DNA from: CAZWCX01 sp964632945
Lineage (GTDB): Bacteria > Planctomycetota > MHYJ01 > WSZJ01 > CAZWCX01
Assembly: GCA_964632945.1 (NCBI GenBank)
Contig: CAZWCX010000007.1
Coordinates: 1-64,000, forward strand
Length of the DNA: 64,000 nt
Direction of reading: 5' to 3'
Under the pieces are notes generated by a model. The model searched no databases, was not told the DNA's origin, and worked only from the letters and a program-made list of their open reading frames with translations. Shown piece after piece: positions 61,205 through 64,000 of the stretch; position 1 is the first letter of the stretch, and the number at the start of each line of letters is the position of its first letter. The position numbers and the translations under genes are program-made.

Positions 61205-61972
61205 CTATTTCTTTTTAAACTTGTCGATCCGGCTGGAGCCGCGCGGCGGCTCCGGCTTCTTGGGGGCGGGGGCGGGCTTTTTTCCCGGGCCGGTCTTGGG
61301 CCGTTCCTGCAGATCTTCGAGAATCTCGAGGTCATCATCATCGCCGCCCGACTTCTTCTTCGGCTTGTCGTCGTCGAGATCGAAGTCGTCGTCGTCGCCG
61401 CCCTCGTCGAGGACCTCCACGTCATCCGCGAGGTCGTCCCCGAGATCGTCATCGCCTTCTCCGTCCTCGTCGAGCAGGTCGATGGCGTCATCGAGGTCCT
61501 TCGGCTCGTCATCGAGGACTTCCACGTCGTCTTCCTCGGCCGGCTTCTTCTTGGCCGGCGCCGCAGTCTTCTTGACCTTGATGGTGTCCTGGCCCGCGCG
61601 CTCGGCCTTCGCGGGCTTCTTCGCCGGGGGTTCCTTCCGATCCACGACCTCGTATTTGACGCCGGAGGGGACAGTCAGGCTGGTGTCGCACTTCGGGCAG
61701 CGGATGCGCGTGCCGGGGCCGAAGATCGCCACATTCAGCTTGTTCGAGCACTCGGGGCAGAAGACGATCCGACGGCCCTGCTTCTTCTCGATCTCCTGGA
61801 TCTGTTCCGCGTCCAGGATGCCTTTCTTCAGCATGATGCGGTCGAGCGAGGTCACTTTCCCTTGCTTCTCGAGCTGGGCCTGCAGGCGCAGGGCCTCCTC
61901 GATTTTGTCCTTGGACGTGAAGTCCAATTCAACGGCCAGTTGGCCGAACTTGATGTCCCCCTTGCTCGGCAT
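61205..61972 (-). CDS. Zinc-ribbon protein with MshEN-like module and acidic tail
   Basis: The 255-aa protein has an N-terminal helical module (about residues 5-65; FGQLAVELDF and LKKGILDAEQIQEI) similar to the N-termini of the kinases at 22824 and 44592, a zinc ribbon (C72/C75, C92/C95), and a low-complexity tail alternating acidic (DDD, EEDD) and Lys/Pro/Ala stretches. It probably works as a protein-protein adaptor. A downstream terminator and an upstream YkgJ-like gene on the same strand frame it. Confidence 0.75.
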   Translation of the reverse strand: MPSKGDIKFGQLAVELDFTSKDKIEEALRLQAQLEKQGKVTSLDRIMLKKGILDAEQIQEIEKKQGRRIVFCPECSNKLNVAIFGPGTRIRCPKCDTSLTVPSGVKYEVVDRKEPPAKKPAKAERAGQDTIKVKKTAAPAKKKPAEEDDVEVLDDEPKDLDDAIDLLDEDGEGDDDLGDDLADDVEVLDEGGDDDDFDLDDDKPKKKSGGDDDDLEILEDLQERPKTGPGKKPAPAPKKPEPPRGSSRIDKFKKK

Positions 61973-61995
61973 CGATCCTTACCTCCACACTTCCC

Positions 61996-62424
61996 CTAGC
62001 GGTCGTGGTACTGCAATAAGTCGACGAACCCAGGCCGTGGCGGCGCAGGCTTCGGTGCGCGCGACTCCTCGGTCACAAAGTAGAACCCGCACGGGTGATC
62101 CGGCATGACCAAGTCCCGGTCGCGCAGGTCGCGCTCATCGATCGGAAACAGGCTGCAGACTTCGGGGCGGACGGGATACACGCCGCACGCGCCGACGAAT
62201 CCGTCCTTCTTGAGGAAGGCGCAATGATACATCAGGCGGCAGCAGGCCCCGGAACGGTTGCAATGGCCGCGACGCCGCGCCAGACTTCTTCGGACGTAGC
62301 CGGGTCGGAACAGGATGAGGTACTGCCGGCGCAGTTTTCCCCAGCCAAGTTGTATCCGGGCCCGGATTTTACGCGCGAGGCTCGGTTTCCCGAACCGCGG
62401 CGATGTGGCGTCCAAGGAGGGCAC
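61996..62424 (-). CDS. YkgJ-like cysteine-cluster protein
   Basis: The 142-aa protein has the YkgJ-type cysteine cluster CNRSGACCRLMYHC, CGVYPVRPEVCSLFP and a later CGFYF, expected to bind zinc or an iron-sulfur centre. The N-terminal 50 residues are basic. The start is probably GTG 62424, with AGGA upstream. It is 23 bp before the zinc-ribbon gene on the same strand. Function unknown. Confidence 0.85.
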   Translation of the reverse strand: MPSLDATSPRFGKPSLARKIRARIQLGWGKLRRQYLILFRPGYVRRSLARRRGHCNRSGACCRLMYHCAFLKKDGFVGACGVYPVRPEVCSLFPIDERDLRDRDLVMPDHPCGFYFVTEESRAPKPAPPRPGFVDLLQYHDR

Positions 62425-62734
62425 CTTCCTATGACCCGATACCGATCGGATGGGCCGGAACCGCTGTCGAATCCTACTGTCGGTTCCGAAGGAGTGTCAA
62501 GAGGAAATGTGGCTTCAAACTTTGCCGCCGGGCATTGAAGGATTTGTTCAATCCGGCCTGTAAGCCGGTTGCGAGCGAATCCTGAAATGATTGCTACATA
62601 TAGTGTTACGTCATTGCTGGGAATTCCGTGGGCACGGAATGGCGCTTGCTTATCCCCCTCTTCGGTGCGGCCAACCCCGGCTCGCAGGGGGTGCACCGGA
62701 GGCCCGCACGAAAGGCATCGGGAGGCACGCAACC
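62425..62734. other. Divergent intergenic region with inverted repeats
   Basis: CGGAACCG (62456-62463) and CGGTTCCG (62481-62488) form an 8-bp stem with a 17-nt loop, and CCGGC/GCCGG lies near 62553-62568. TATAGT at 62599-62604 is a -10-like box without a matching -35. No supported gene. Confidence 0.45.
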
Positions 62735-64000
62735 ATGAGTCATCTGCACGGCAAGCCTGGGGATCGAATCGCGGAGTACGTTCTGCTCGACAAGATCGGC
62801 GTCGGTCCGATGGGTGAGGTGTGGAAGGCCCGGTTGGCGGAGAAGCCGTTCACGGTGGTGGCGCTGAAAATTGCCGCGGACCCTGAGCGCTTCCGCGACG
62901 CGCGGTCGATGGGGACCCAGCCGTTGGGGTTGGACCATCCCGCGGTCGTGCGGACGCTGGGATTGAACATCGCGCATGACCCGCCCTACGTGGTCATGGA
63001 GTACGTCGAAGGCCGGAGCCTGCGTCAGGTGCTGGAGAAAGGCCGGCGACTGACCCCCGGGGATGCGCTCGAAACGGCGATCCAGGTTCTCGAGGTTCTC
63101 GGCTGCGCGCACGAGCAGGGAGTGATCCACGGCAACCTCAAGCCGGAGAATCTGCTCATCGAGACGCCGCCCGGGGCGGCGGCCGGGTCGTTCCGGGTAC
63201 GCGTGACCGACTTCGGACCTGGCATGGTGGCGCGAACGGGGGCGCTCCCCGCGACCGGGGACCTTTCGTACCTCTCGCCCGAGAACCGCCAGGGCGAGAT
63301 GTTCGGCGTGCGATCCGACCTCTACGCGGTCGGCGCGATGCTGTTTGAGATGCTGACGGGACGGACGCCGGCGGGGGAGGAATCCCCGAGCGAGGCCGCG
63401 GAAGGCGTACCGGCGCTGCTGGATGGCGTCGTGCGCAAGGCTCTGCATGCCCGCCCCGAGGGGCGTTATGCGACCGCCCGGCAGATGCGGGAGGACGTGC
63501 TGGCGTGTCTCCGGGCGGTGCGCTCGGAGGAAGCCCGAGCGGACAAGCACGCGGCGGGAGCCTCCGGCTCCGGCAAGGCCGAAGACTCCGGTCCCCGGTT
63601 CCGCGAGCAGGTCCGTCGGGTCGTCGACGACGTCAAGGGCCGTCAGTCGGTGGACGTGGGACGCGCGTTCAATGACGCGATCGCGATGTTGTCGCGCAGC
63701 GCCGGGACACTCCTGCTGGCGGGATTGATCTCCGGGTTGCTGTCGTTGGCTACCGCCTTCATCCTGGCGGGTCCGCTCACCGCAGGTCTCTACGCCATGG
63801 TCCTTCGCGTGCTGCGCGGCGGGACCGTCGAGGTCGGCGATGTGTTCGGCTCGTTCGACCGGTTCTGGAGCAAGATGTTCGCGTTCTACGTGATCCTGTT
63901 CGGCATCCTTGTCGGCTTCGTGCACCTCGTCCTGCCCGGCATCGTGATTGCCGGTCTGACCATGTATGTGTTCCCGATCCTGGCCGAGCGGAAGGTCGGC
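62735..64000 (+). CDS. Kinase-like membrane protein with HGN in place of HRD (partial)
   Basis: The frame runs off the window after 422 codons. The kinase-like domain has a glycine loop GVGPMG, Lys K45 (VALKIA) and DFG with D159, but the catalytic loop is HGNLKPEN: Asn at position 134 replaces the catalytic Asp of HRD. It is probably a pseudokinase that binds nucleotide without phosphotransfer. A region with hydrophobic helices from about 327 on (LLLAGLISGLLSLATAFILAG) continues out of the window and contains GPLTAGLYAMVLRVLRGG, as in some polytopic membrane families. GGGAGGC lies upstream of the ATG. Confidence 0.82.
   Translation, partial: MSHLHGKPGDRIAEYVLLDKIGVGPMGEVWKARLAEKPFTVVALKIAADPERFRDARSMGTQPLGLDHPAVVRTLGLNIAHDPPYVVMEYVEGRSLRQVLEKGRRLTPGDALETAIQVLEVLGCAHEQGVIHGNLKPENLLIETPPGAAAGSFRVRVTDFGPGMVARTGALPATGDLSYLSPENRQGEMFGVRSDLYAVGAMLFEMLTGRTPAGEESPSEAAEGVPALLDGVVRKALHARPEGRYATARQMREDVLACLRAVRSEEARADKHAAGASGSGKAEDSGPRFREQVRRVVDDVKGRQSVDVGRAFNDAIAMLSRSAGTLLLAGLISGLLSLATAFILAGPLTAGLYAMVLRVLRGGTVEVGDVFGSFDRFWSKMFAFYVILFGILVGFVHLVLPGIVIAGLTMYVFPILAERKVG

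Noticed and set aside
62599..62604. TATAGT as a promoter for the kinase-like gene
   Set aside because: No -35 at a suitable distance, and the start codon is 130 nt away.
1..64000. CRISPR arrays, prophage, integrases and insertion sequences
   Set aside because: No direct repeat arrays, transposase, integrase or phage structural genes were recognised.

Overview
The window is G+C-rich bacterial chromosome, roughly two thirds G+C by eye, densely packed with genes on both strands. No rRNA, tRNA, CRISPR array, transposase or phage gene was seen. TPR-tailed Ser/Thr kinases, an ECF sigma/anti-sigma pair, a multihaem cytochrome/NrfD complex, a PQQ dehydrogenase fused to haem motifs, PilZ proteins and many large secreted proteins of unknown function suggest a Planctomycetota-like or other deep-branching Gram-negative lineage, probably a metagenome-assembled genome. 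That assignment is inference: no marker gene is present.

Layout. 1-3.3 kb: a palindromic repeat, then an operon for a membrane electron-transfer complex (tetrahaem cytochrome, four-cluster ferredoxin, NrfD). 3.3-5.4 kb: a rocD-proC operon linking ornithine to proline. 5.5-13 kb: a HEAT lipoprotein, a VWA protein, a B12-binding radical SAM protein and a PQQ dehydrogenase/dihaem fusion, followed by about 800 bp of unexplained non-coding DNA. 13.7-16.4 kb: M20 dipeptidase and enolase. 16.4-22.4 kb: an ECF sigma/anti-sigma/TPR operon, a tandem thioredoxin-fold protein and an ArfB-like protein with GGE in place of GGQ. 22.8-32.5 kb: a large kinase-TPR protein and a three-gene two-component operon with overlapping genes.

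32.8-39.1 kb: malate dehydrogenase, followed by a tightly coupled set (NHL protein, 12-TM-like transporter, 52-aa membrane peptide, HdrC-like Fe-S protein, FMN-binding membrane protein) that looks like an uncharacterised membrane redox module; then a cupin and a membrane protein. 39.2-44.6 kb: a minus-strand operon of kinase-TPR, acyl-CoA ligase, FliG-N-like protein and YraN. 44.7-49 kb: ceramidase-like hydrolase, membrane-anchored spermidine-synthase-like protein and MBL hydrolase. 49-57.6 kb: a secreted protein, a TPR-receiver-PilZ fusion, an M1 aminopeptidase-HEAT fusion, an MFS transporter and a DEDDy exonuclease. 57.6-64 kb: palindromic repeats and a hairpin cluster, a PilZ protein, an M23-like lipoprotein, a zinc-ribbon/acidic protein, a YkgJ-like protein and, cut by the window end, a kinase-like protein with HGN in place of HRD.

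Shared themes. An N-terminal helical module (MshEN-like) recurs in three unlinked signalling proteins. Several genes have promoters with the -10 box only 6-8 nt before the ATG, suggesting leaderless transcripts. The strongest leads for something undescribed are the 33.8-37.8 kb redox cluster, the palindromic repeat family and the GGE ArfB homologue.
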